A stretch of 64,000 nt of DNA from Lachnospiraceae bacterium (lineage in GTDB: Bacteria; Bacillota; Clostridia; Lachnospirales; Lachnospiraceae), in the NCBI GenBank assembly GCA_028689585.1, contig JAQVCW010000001.1, forward strand, positions 310,001 to 374,000, read 5' to 3'. A program made the translations under genes and the position numbers. Positions 54,204-62,750 of this stretch are shown in pieces; the first letter of the stretch is position 1; each line of letters begins with the position of its first letter. The notes below the pieces were generated by a model. It was not told the origin of the DNA and did not search any database. It saw only the letters and a program-made list of their open reading frames with translations.

Positions 54204-56513
54204 TTACTTAAAAATGCAATCCAAGATACTCAGTTCACTAATACCACCGTAATCATAATCACTTTCATGATGATCGTATTCCGGTTCAGAGGGTTCCAAG
54301 TAGCTCTCTATAAAATTATCCACATCTGTTATATCTATATTTATGTTTTTCCTCAAGATTTTAATATCATCCAAAATATCTTGTGGAAGTCCCTCTATCA
54401 TTTCAAAAATTTCTTCTTTAACGTCATCCCTTACCCATTCACATATAGTTTTTACAACTGATTCTCTATCCAGTTTCTCATAGTAACCGTTAAATTTCAT
54501 ATTCTGATTTAACAAATCATCAATGTCATATTCCCTGTAATAATCATCAGAATCAATGTCTTCCATATATAAAGTAATTGCAGCATCTATAGTTTCTAAA
54601 AATATATCTCTATATTCCGTATAGAAAAAATCGACTCCAAACTTTTCTGCTGTTGTAATAAGGCTTTGATACTCACTCAAATCCATACTCCAAAAAAATC
54701 CTATCATTATTGAATCATTTATATAAGCATATGTATTATAAAACTCATTAAATTTTTTAGAAAGCAGTGTAATGAATATCTCACACCTATTCATCATTCC
54801 TTCAAATGAACCATATGGCAGTGAACTAAAAAAGTTTTCAACAATGTATTGGTAACCATCATTCAACACACCCAGTCTACAGATATAAGATAGAATTACA
54901 AACATTCTTTCATTCAAGCTGGAATAATTATATAAGTCAGCTTCTCCGGCTTGCATTATATCTTTCATATCCGCAGAAAATCCTCTCTTGATTTGTTCAT
55001 ATTCCGTTGCATTTTCTTTTATATTTTCTAGCTCTATATCATTCTTTTGTAAATATTCTTTCAGAAAATCATTGACAGATGGATTAATAACCCCTATCTC
55101 CTTTTTTTCGTTCTTTTCTAAAATCAAAATAAATGCTCCCTCTAAACGCTTGAGAACATCTTCCCATATATTTTTGCTTGTATCTACTGTCATGGTATGG
55201 ATCAATCTGTAATTAAATGCCCGTTTAAGTACCTCTGCATCAATACTTGTATCCGTTAAAGAATATAGTGTTGTCATAAACACTCTATCTTCCTGCTGTA
55301 ATTTTTGCGAAAATTCATCATGCCATATTTCTGTCGGATTCTCTAAGCATTTCATTACATATTCAGAATAATGTTCACTCTGAACATTCCTATAATTAAT
55401 TTCCCGTGTCACAAACTCCATTATTCGTGGAGTATAATTATAATGCATGACAATTTTTCTGTAATTATAATCTCTTTGAATATCCTGATAATATAATGTA
55501 GGCAACCCCTTAAAATATATATGATTATAAAAAATTCTCCCCTTGTCCGGAATTGATATTTTCCCCATATCTAATATCTTAATTTTAAATTTCTTATCCT
55601 CTGCAAACTGCCGAAACTCAATGGAACGCTCTTTGGCTTGTTGAAAAATAGTAACACGAGAATTCATGATTAATTTCTTACTTTTATTCATCGCAATATA
55701 CTTGACCAAACCTAGGAGTTCATTTTCTTGTGTTTCTTTCATCTTAAAATAATGCTGTCCCAAACAATCGTCCAACAAAACAACTTCGGGCAATTCTTTT
55801 TGAGTAGAAAGTGCATTTTTTAAATCTCTTATATCTCCATTAGTTGTATACCGAATCCTATAACCTTTAGATGCATAATATAATGCGAGCATTTTCGTAG
55901 TTACAGTTTTCCCTGTTCCAGGCATCCCCAACAATAATAACATTCTTTCTTGTTCAAGAATTTCTAAACATTCATAATAACAATGCGTTGCCACAAATTC
56001 TTTACTATTCTTTTCAATATTATATAAAAGTGACTCGCAATCAACAAAAATACTCTGATTCACTATTTCGTTCAAAATATTTGTTGATTCAAGCCACAAT
56101 TTGTAATGTTTTCTAACGATGTCTATATTCTCTGGATTCTCCAAAAATTCATTTATATCCAAAAGTGAGAGAACACTATTTGCACTTTCCATATATTCCG
56201 AAAACAGCTTATAGATTTCTTGTTTGTTTTTTGCAGTTAACCTCACTGCACAACAAACATAGTATTTCTGCGGATTTAACTCTTTAACTTTTCCGATTTC
56301 CTTTCGCAAACTAGAGATTAAATCTCTGTATTTACTATTTATATAGTGTTTCACCTGTATAATAATGGATTTCGTTGAAGGGTTATCAGTAATATCAATG
56401 CCCCCATCTCTGCCCTTTTGAAATGTATACAATTTTATGCCCAGCTTCTTTTGCATAATATCTTTACATAATATTTCAAACTCATAATCACTTAAATTAT
56501 TGAAATTGTACAT
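54204..56513 (-). CDS. Restriction-endonuclease / STAND NTPase (putative anti-phage protein)
   Basis: 769 residues. Residues 1-130 are an Mrr-like PD-(D/E)xK nuclease: FEILCKDIM (Glu 13), GRDGGIDI (Asp 40) and IIQVKHY (Gln 53, Lys 55). Next is a P-loop NTPase with Walker A GMPGTGKT (196-203) and Walker B VVLLDDCLG (Asp 248/249), of the nSTAND3 kind. A helical C-terminus of about 400 residues ends in an acidic tail (EPSEPEYDHHESDYDYGG). Nuclease-STAND proteins such as the Avs group detect phage proteins and then degrade DNA. AT-rich, with an isolated position, consistent with horizontal transfer. Confidence 0.82.
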   Translation of the reverse strand: MYNFNNLSDYEFEILCKDIMQKKLGIKLYTFQKGRDGGIDITDNPSTKSIIIQVKHYINSKYRDLISSLRKEIGKVKELNPQKYYVCCAVRLTAKNKQEIYKLFSEYMESANSVLSLLDINEFLENPENIDIVRKHYKLWLESTNILNEIVNQSIFVDCESLLYNIEKNSKEFVATHCYYECLEILEQERMLLLLGMPGTGKTVTTKMLALYYASKGYRIRYTTNGDIRDLKNALSTQKELPEVVLLDDCLGQHYFKMKETQENELLGLVKYIAMNKSKKLIMNSRVTIFQQAKERSIEFRQFAEDKKFKIKILDMGKISIPDKGRIFYNHIYFKGLPTLYYQDIQRDYNYRKIVMHYNYTPRIMEFVTREINYRNVQSEHYSEYVMKCLENPTEIWHDEFSQKLQQEDRVFMTTLYSLTDTSIDAEVLKRAFNYRLIHTMTVDTSKNIWEDVLKRLEGAFILILEKNEKKEIGVINPSVNDFLKEYLQKNDIELENIKENATEYEQIKRGFSADMKDIMQAGEADLYNYSSLNERMFVILSYICRLGVLNDGYQYIVENFFSSLPYGSFEGMMNRCEIFITLLSKKFNEFYNTYAYINDSIMIGFFWSMDLSEYQSLITTAEKFGVDFFYTEYRDIFLETIDAAITLYMEDIDSDDYYREYDIDDLLNQNMKFNGYYEKLDRESVVKTICEWVRDDVKEEIFEMIEGLPQDILDDIKILRKNINIDITDVDNFIESYLEPSEPEYDHHESDYDYGGISELSILDCIFK

Positions 56514-56860
56514 TTTATCTTAATGTCCTTTTCAAATAGAATTTCTACGATTTGCATAATTCAATACCAACTTTCTGTTTTCCTTTATTATACTCAATAA
56601 CCTGCTCTTCCTCAACTCAATCTCTACATTAAATATCAACATTAACAAATTGTAATACAATTTTGCCCCGGAGTATCCCTTTTGCCAAAAAGTATGGGTT
56701 TTGCCAAAGTGTACAAGCTCTCCGGCAAACCCCATATCCACTCACATATTAAACTCACACGACGTTACCCCATCCCCACTCCCACGGTAACTAATCCATT
56801 CTATTTTTCGTAAAAACACAACTTCATTTCTATCACAAAATCCCGCACCCCCGCATAGAA
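56514..56860. other. Spacer between the STAND gene and rumA
   Basis: About 350 bp with no convincing gene. The longest frame (69 codons on the minus strand) has no ribosome binding site. A short duplicated motif (TTTTGCCAAA at about 56687 and 56699) is the only structure noticed. Confidence 0.5.
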
Positions 56861-58231
56861 TCAAGCTTTCCGCGTGAGCAAACAGACACACTCGCAATGA
56901 TTCGTCATCGGAAACATATCCGTCGCCCTCCACCGTCTCAGCTCATACCCGTTTTCGCACAGATACTTCAGGTCCCTGGCCAGTGTTGCGGAATCGCAGC
57001 TTACGTACACAATCCGCTCGGGGGCCATCTGCAGCATTGTATCCAGCACGCTCTGCTCGCAGCCCTTGCGGGGCGGATCTATTACGATCACGTCTGCCTG
57101 GATACCCTCTTTTTTGTATTTCTCCGGCAGCACGTCCTCGGCCCTGCCTGCATAAAATTCTGCATTTGTAAATTGATTCAGCGCCGCATTTTTCTTTGCG
57201 TCTTCAATGGCCTGCGGCACAACTTCCACGCCGCAGACCTTTTTTGCCTTTTGTGCCAGGAACAGTGAGATGGTTCCGATGCCGCAGTAGAGATCCCATA
57301 CCGTTTCATTTCCCTGCAGGGCTGCATATTCCAGGGCCGTTCCATACAGCTTTTCCGTCTGCTTCGGATTGACCTGGTAGAAGGAAAGAGGGGAGATCCG
57401 GTATTTTACATTTCCAATATAATCTTCGATATAGTCCTGCCCCCAGAGTGGCTGCACCTCGCTCCCAAGAATCACATTTGTCTTCTCCATGTTCACATTC
57501 AGCACAATGCTGGTCATGTCCGGGATCTTCGCCAGCTCTGCCGCCAGCTCCTCTGCAAATGGAAGTTTCTTTCCATTCACCACAATACACACCATGATCT
57601 GCTTCGTTGCAAACCCGCACCGGATCATCACATGGCGGACCAGCCCTTTTCCTGAAGTCTCGTCATAGGCGGAAATATTGTGTTTTTGCATATGAGCCAG
57701 CACAAGCTCCAAAATCGTCTCATTGACGCCGGTTCCAAGGGCACAGCTATGATAGTCCACAATGCTGTGAGTCCGGCCGGCGTAAAAGCCTGCCACCAGC
57801 CTGCCGTCCTTATCCGTACCGATAGGGAACTGGGCCTTGTTGCGGTAATGAAACGGTTCTTCCATGCCAAGGATCGGCTCCATAGTCTCCCCAAGCAGTT
57901 CCTGAGAAAATCCGCCGATGCGCATCAGGTTATTTTTCACTTTATTTTCTTTATATTTTAACTGGGCCTGATAATCCATGGCCTGAATCTGGCATCCTCC
58001 GCATTGTCTGGATACCGGACAGACCGGCTTTACCCGGTCAGGGCTGGGTGTCAGAACCTGTATCAGCCGTCCGAAGGCATAGGTCTTCTTCATTTTGATG
58101 ATCTTCGCCTGAATTTCATCCCCGATCACGGTATCCTTTACAAACACCGCCATCTTCTCCACATGTCCAATGCCAAGCCCCTCGCTGCTGATGTCTTCTA
58201 TTGTTAACTGTACCAAATCATCCTTTTTCAT
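56861..58231 (-). CDS. rlmD: 23S rRNA (uracil-5-)-methyltransferase, RumA/RlmCD type
   Basis: 456 residues. A TRAM domain (1-57), an iron-sulphur cysteine set (CPVSRQCGGCQIQ near 75-87, plus Cys in YHSCALG), and the SAM-dependent domain with VWDLYCGIGTISLFLA and the catalytic YVSCDSATLARDL. It methylates U in 23S rRNA to 5-methyluridine. The gene is preceded by four 21-bp repeats that are open in its frame, and its ribosome binding site (AGGCGGG) lies in the last repeat. Confidence 0.92.
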   Translation of the reverse strand: MKKDDLVQLTIEDISSEGLGIGHVEKMAVFVKDTVIGDEIQAKIIKMKKTYAFGRLIQVLTPSPDRVKPVCPVSRQCGGCQIQAMDYQAQLKYKENKVKNNLMRIGGFSQELLGETMEPILGMEEPFHYRNKAQFPIGTDKDGRLVAGFYAGRTHSIVDYHSCALGTGVNETILELVLAHMQKHNISAYDETSGKGLVRHVMIRCGFATKQIMVCIVVNGKKLPFAEELAAELAKIPDMTSIVLNVNMEKTNVILGSEVQPLWGQDYIEDYIGNVKYRISPLSFYQVNPKQTEKLYGTALEYAALQGNETVWDLYCGIGTISLFLAQKAKKVCGVEVVPQAIEDAKKNAALNQFTNAEFYAGRAEDVLPEKYKKEGIQADVIVIDPPRKGCEQSVLDTMLQMAPERIVYVSCDSATLARDLKYLCENGYELRRWRATDMFPMTNHCECVCLLTRKA

Positions 58232-58232
58232 T

Positions 58233-58316
58233 CCATACCCGCCTGTTAAAATTCCATACCCACCTGTTAAAATTCTGTACCCACCTGTTAAAATTCCATA
58301 CCCGCCTGTTAAAATT
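58233..58316 (-). repeat. Four 21-bp tandem repeats between yhaM-like gene and rumA
   Basis: Units at 58233, 58254, 58275 and 58296, each CCATACCCGCCTGTTAAAATT or a 1-4 base variant. On the minus strand each unit carries AGGYGGG followed by TATGG and a TTTTAA; the first contains the stop codon of the upstream gene. In the rumA frame the repeats are open and would read ILTGGYG/R. Confidence 0.9.
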
Positions 58317-59253
58317 CTGTACTCTTTCTCAAATTCGACTCAAACAGCCGGTTATATCCAAGCCACTGAGTACCGTCTGCCGCACCCTTTACGATCTCTT
58401 TCATCGTTTCCAGCTTGGCATCGGTATTGTCCGCCAGATTCAGCGCCATCGCTTCCGGCAGTGCCGGTTTCTTCGGAGAACCGTATTCCAGCTCTCCATG
58501 ATGAGCCAGGATGCAGTGCTGCAGTTCGCTGGCCAGCTTCTTCGGAAATCCCTTGATGCTGCGGCAGCCATAGCCTACCAGCTCACTTCCCATCACAATA
58601 TGTCCCAGCAACTGGCCGTCATCGGTATAATCATTTTCCGGGAAATTGGAAATCTCTTTTAATTTTCCCACATCGTGAAACAGCGCTGCGGTAAACAGCA
58701 GGTCACGGTTCAGGTAAGGATACTGCTGCACGTAATAAGCGCACAGCTTCACCACGCCCAGCGTATGCTCCAGCAGTCCGCCCACAAAGCTGTGATGCAC
58801 GGTCTTTGCCGCGGAATGATTCTTAAATGCCTTGATAAAGGTCTCCTCATCAAAATATTTTTTGATCAGCTGCTGCAGAAACGGGTTTTCCACCTGCTTC
58901 ATCAGATCCATCAATTCCGTATACATTTCATCCAGGTTTCGTTCGCTCACCGGCAGATAATCCGCAGGTTCATATTCTCCCTTGTCCGCCCGGCGCACCC
59001 GCTTGATATTCAACTGCAGAGTGCCCTGGAAGCTGGTCACATCTCCGGTAATGTCCACATAATCCAGAGCATCAAAATCATTGATCCCCGAAGAGTTGGG
59101 ATCCCATATCTTCGCATCAATGGTACCGGTGCGATCCTGCAGCACCACATTTTCATATGCCTTTCCATTCTTTGCCACTGCTGACTGGCGGTACTTGCAA
59201 AGATAAATATCCCCAATCTTATCTCCCTCATGAAATGTTTCAATGAATTTCAT
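58309..59253 (-). CDS. yhaM: YhaM-type 3'-5' exoribonuclease
   Basis: 314 residues, the same length as Bacillus subtilis YhaM. An OB-fold (1-95, DRTGTIDAKIWDPNSSGIND) is followed by an HD domain with HHSFVGGLLEHTLGVV, FHDVGKLKEI and ILAHHGELEYGSP. It degrades RNA and single-stranded DNA from the 3' end in a metal-dependent way. ATG 59253 is chosen for the MKFIETFHEGDKI start and GAGG 9 nt upstream. Its stop codon lies within the first 21-bp repeat. Confidence 0.9.
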   Translation of the reverse strand: MKFIETFHEGDKIGDIYLCKYRQSAVAKNGKAYENVVLQDRTGTIDAKIWDPNSSGINDFDALDYVDITGDVTSFQGTLQLNIKRVRRADKGEYEPADYLPVSERNLDEMYTELMDLMKQVENPFLQQLIKKYFDEETFIKAFKNHSAAKTVHHSFVGGLLEHTLGVVKLCAYYVQQYPYLNRDLLFTAALFHDVGKLKEISNFPENDYTDDGQLLGHIVMGSELVGYGCRSIKGFPKKLASELQHCILAHHGELEYGSPKKPALPEAMALNLADNTDAKLETMKEIVKGAADGTQWLGYNRLFESNLRKSTEF

Positions 59254-59416
59254 CCTTCTTGTCCTCATCTCTCTATTCTTTGTCGTTGCCCGCTGCATTT
59301 TGCATCCGGAAAATAATTATTTCTTTTTATTGTATTATAGAGTAAAATAGAAACAGAGTAAACCATGAATTTCAATAGAATTTTACCCCATCATGCATGG
59401 GATTACGGAGATTATT

Positions 59417-61795
59417 ATGAATGAAAAAGCATTGCGGGTACTGGAATACCCGAAAATCATAGAAAAACTGAAGGCCTTCGCCGGCTCAGAGCCCGGGAAA
59501 AAACTATGCCAGGAGCTTATCCCTTCCTGCAGTCTGGAGGAGATCCGCCAGATGCAGCAGGAAACCAGTGATGCGCTGCACCGGATTTATCAAAAGGGCA
59601 GCGTTTCTTTTTCCGGTGTGCTGGACCTGAGGGGTTCCCTGAAACGGCTGGAAATCGGCAGCATTCTGAATATTCCGGAGCTGCTGAGCGTATGTAAATT
59701 ATTAGAAGCCTGCAATCGTGTGAAGTCCTACTCCCGTCGGGAAAATGACGAGGTACCGGATGATTCCCTGGACGAAATGTTCCGGGAGCTGCAGCCGCTG
59801 ACCCCCTTATCCAGTGAGATCCGCCGCTGTATTTTATCCGAAGATGAGATTGCAGATGATGCCAGCACCGCCCTGCGCCAGATCCGCCGCTCCATAGGAC
59901 AGACCAACGAACGGATTCGTTCTCAGCTCTCCTCCATGGTAAACGGAAGCTCCAGAACTTATCTGCAGGATGCGGTCATTACCCAGCGCAACGGCCGCTA
60001 CTGTCTGCCGGTCAAGGCCGAATACCGCGGCCAGGTCCCCGGCATGATCCATGACCAGTCTTCCACCGGCTCCACTCTCTTTGTGGAACCCATGGCAGTG
60101 GTAAAATTAAACAACGATCTGCGGGAGCTGGAGCTTCGGGAAGAAAAAGAAATTGAAATCATTTTAGCCAATCTCAGCAGCCATGTGGCAGCCGACAACG
60201 AAGAACTGACACTGAATATTGAGCTTTTGACAAAATTGGATTTTATCTTTGCGAGGGCTATGCTTTCCAAGAGCTACAACGGTTCCGAGCCTCTGTTTAA
60301 TGAAGAGGGACGGATTCAGATTAAAAAAGGACGCCACCCTCTGCTGGATCCGAAAAAAGTGGTTCCGGTGGATATCTGGCTGGGAAAGGACTTTGACCTG
60401 CTGGTCATTTCCGGACCGAATACCGGGGGCAAAACGGTATCCCTCAAGACCGTCGGACTTTTTACCCTGATGGGACAGGCCGGACTTCATATTCCTGCTT
60501 TTGATCACTCAGAGCTGGCTTTGTTTACAGAAGTATTTGCCGATATCGGGGATGAACAGAGCATTGAGCAGAGCCTCAGTACCTTCTCCTCCCACATGAC
60601 TAATATCGTATCCTTCTGGGAGCAGGCGGATGAAAAGTCGCTGGTGCTCTTTGATGAGCTGGGAGCGGGCACGGATCCTACCGAGGGAGCCGCTCTGGCC
60701 ATCGCGATTTTATCAAATCTGCATCGCGCGTCCATCCGCACCATTGCCACCACCCATTACAGCGAGCTGAAAATCTTTGCTCTCTCCACTCCGGGCGTGG
60801 AAAATGCCTGCTGTGAATTTGATGTGGAAACCCTGGCGCCCACCTACCGTCTGCTGATCGGCGTCCCCGGCAAGAGCAATGCCTTTGCCATTTCATCCAA
60901 GCTGGGACTGCCGGACTATATTATAGAAGAAGCGAAAGGACATATCAGCCAGGAGGCCGAGAGCTTCGAGGATGTGATCGCCGATCTGGAAAACAGCCGT
61001 GCCGCTGTGGAGCAGGAGCAGGCCCAGGTAAAACAATATCGGGAAGAAATTGCCGAACTGAAAACCCGTCTGGAGAAAAAGGAAGAACGTCTGGAGGACA
61101 GCCGGGAAAAGATTCTGGCAAAGGCCAGGGAAGAGGCCCATACCCTTCTGCGGGAGGCAAAAGAATATGCGGACGATACCATCCGCCGCTACAATAAGCT
61201 GGGAAGCAGCATCAATAACTCCCGGGAAATGGAGCAGGAACGAACCAAACTGCGGGGCAGAATGTCGGAACTGGAAAAAAATATGGCTCTGAAAAATACT
61301 CAAAAGCCCAAAAAGGAAGTGAAGGCAAAGGAACTGCGCATCGGAGACAGCGTCCAGGTACTGAGCCTGAATTTAAAAGGAACCGTAAGCACCCTGCCGG
61401 ATGCCAAAGGCAACCTGTTTGTACAGATGGGCATTCTCCGCTCCCAGGTCAATTTAAAGGACCTGGAAAAGCTGGATGAAGATGTGGTTTCCGCACCCAA
61501 TTTCAAGCGAACCGGATCCGGCAAGATCAAAATGTCCAAATCTGCCTCTGTCAGCATGGAGATCAATCTGCTGGGAAAGACAACGGACGAAGCGATCATG
61601 GATCTGGACAAATATCTGGACGATGCCTATCTGGCCCACCTGCCCAGTGTCCGCATTGTTCACGGAAAAGGAACCGGCGCCCTGCGCAAGGCTGTGCACA
61701 ACTATCTGCGCCGCCAGAAGCACGTAGAGAGCTACCGGCTGGGTGAATTTGGGGAAGGCGATGCCGGAGTCACCATTGCCACATTCAAATCCTAA
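59417..61795 (+). CDS. mutS2: Endonuclease MutS2
   Basis: 792 residues. MutS core and lever domains, then ATPase with Walker A GPNTGGKT (near 333), Walker B SLVLFDELGAGTDPTEGAAL and THYSELK, a long coiled-coil clamp (VEQEQAQVKQYREEIAELKT), a KOW-like stretch (LRIGDSVQVLSLNLKGTVS) and a C-terminal Smr nuclease domain (INLLGKTTDEA, VRIVHGKGTGALR). It acts in recombination control or ribosome rescue. ATG 59417 follows GGAG by 6 nt. Divergent from the yhaM-like gene. Confidence 0.95.
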   Translation: MNEKALRVLEYPKIIEKLKAFAGSEPGKKLCQELIPSCSLEEIRQMQQETSDALHRIYQKGSVSFSGVLDLRGSLKRLEIGSILNIPELLSVCKLLEACNRVKSYSRRENDEVPDDSLDEMFRELQPLTPLSSEIRRCILSEDEIADDASTALRQIRRSIGQTNERIRSQLSSMVNGSSRTYLQDAVITQRNGRYCLPVKAEYRGQVPGMIHDQSSTGSTLFVEPMAVVKLNNDLRELELREEKEIEIILANLSSHVAADNEELTLNIELLTKLDFIFARAMLSKSYNGSEPLFNEEGRIQIKKGRHPLLDPKKVVPVDIWLGKDFDLLVISGPNTGGKTVSLKTVGLFTLMGQAGLHIPAFDHSELALFTEVFADIGDEQSIEQSLSTFSSHMTNIVSFWEQADEKSLVLFDELGAGTDPTEGAALAIAILSNLHRASIRTIATTHYSELKIFALSTPGVENACCEFDVETLAPTYRLLIGVPGKSNAFAISSKLGLPDYIIEEAKGHISQEAESFEDVIADLENSRAAVEQEQAQVKQYREEIAELKTRLEKKEERLEDSREKILAKAREEAHTLLREAKEYADDTIRRYNKLGSSINNSREMEQERTKLRGRMSELEKNMALKNTQKPKKEVKAKELRIGDSVQVLSLNLKGTVSTLPDAKGNLFVQMGILRSQVNLKDLEKLDEDVVSAPNFKRTGSGKIKMSKSASVSMEINLLGKTTDEAIMDLDKYLDDAYLAHLPSVRIVHGKGTGALRKAVHNYLRRQKHVESYRLGEFGEGDAGVTIATFKS

Positions 61796-61848
61796 GCCTA
61801 AAATCATAAACAGGTAAAAGTTTTACGGAGAAAAGGGAGTATATAGAA

Positions 61849-62550
61849 ATGGCAGCCAGACAAAAAATAATGATTGTAGATGACGATGAGAACATCGGAG
61901 AACTCATCTCTCTCTATCTCACAAAAGAATGTTTTCAGACAAAAATTGTAACCGACGGGGAAAGAGCCCTGTCAGAATTTAATCAGTTTCAGCCCAATCT
62001 GATTCTGCTGGACCTGATGCTTCCCGGTATGGACGGCTATCAGGTCTGCCGGGAACTCCGTCAGAAATCCAAAGTGCCTATCATTATGCTTTCTGCCAAA
62101 TCAGAGGTATTTGATAAAGTGCTGGGACTGGAGCTGGGTGCGGATGATTATATCTCCAAGCCCTTTGATACCAAAGAGCTGGTAGCGCGGGTAAAAGCGG
62201 TGCTGCGCCGTTTTCAGCCGGATCCGCCCGGTGAAATGAGAGAAAAAGGAAAATACATCGAATATCCCGATCTGGTGATCAATCTGAGTAATTACTCGGT
62301 GGTCCACCGCGGTGTCACGGTGGATATGCCGCCAAAGGAACTGGAGCTGCTGTATTTTCTGGCCTCCTCTCCCAATCAGGTATTTACCAGAGAACAGCTT
62401 CTGGATCATATCTGGGGCTATGAATATATGGGCGATACCAGAACCGTGGATGTCCATATCAAACGGCTCCGTGAAAAGATCAATGATAATGACAACTGGT
62501 CCCTGTCCACCGTATGGGGCATCGGATACAAGTTCAAGCTGCGGGCATGA
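61849..62550 (+). CDS. OmpR/PhoB-type response regulator
   Basis: 233 residues. Receiver domain with acidic pocket DDD (11-13), phospho-acceptor Asp 55 (LLDLMLPGMDGY) and Lys in YISKPF; winged helix from about 135 (PKELELLYFLASSPNQVFTR, TRTVDVHIKRLREKI). GGGAG is 9 nt before the ATG. The sensor kinase follows 200 nt downstream. The output targets are unknown. Confidence 0.94.
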   Translation: MAARQKIMIVDDDENIGELISLYLTKECFQTKIVTDGERALSEFNQFQPNLILLDLMLPGMDGYQVCRELRQKSKVPIIMLSAKSEVFDKVLGLELGADDYISKPFDTKELVARVKAVLRRFQPDPPGEMREKGKYIEYPDLVINLSNYSVVHRGVTVDMPPKELELLYFLASSPNQVFTREQLLDHIWGYEYMGDTRTVDVHIKRLREKINDNDNWSLSTVWGIGYKFKLRA

Positions 62551-62750
62551 TTTGTGATTCGATGTGGAGCGGCGCACTGCTTTCCTGACATAATGCATCT
62601 AAGCCGTTCTGCAATCTGCCGAAGGCTGTTCTCGTATAGGCGTACTTTCCTATACGAGGACAAACTTGTTGCTTTCGCACCACATTTAGCGGAAGGTGTC
62701 GTATCTTCCTTCCCGCTGAAATTTTGAAAAGAAAAAAGGAATTTAATTCT
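62551..62750 (+). other. Intercistronic spacer with two strong hairpins
   Basis: Between regulator and kinase lie a perfect 9-bp inverted repeat TCGTATAGG / CCTATACGA (62632-62657) and an imperfect one, AGCGGAAGG / CCTTCCCGCT (about 62688-62719). No T run follows either. The region is too long for a normal two-component spacer and may be a small mobile or regulatory RNA element. Confidence 0.5.

Noticed and set aside
56532..56741. 69-codon minus-strand ORF between the STAND gene and rumA
   Set aside because: No ribosome binding site, no recognisable pattern and AT-rich random-looking composition.
58233..58316. Repeats as a CRISPR array
   Set aside because: The units are contiguous 21-bp tandem copies without spacers.
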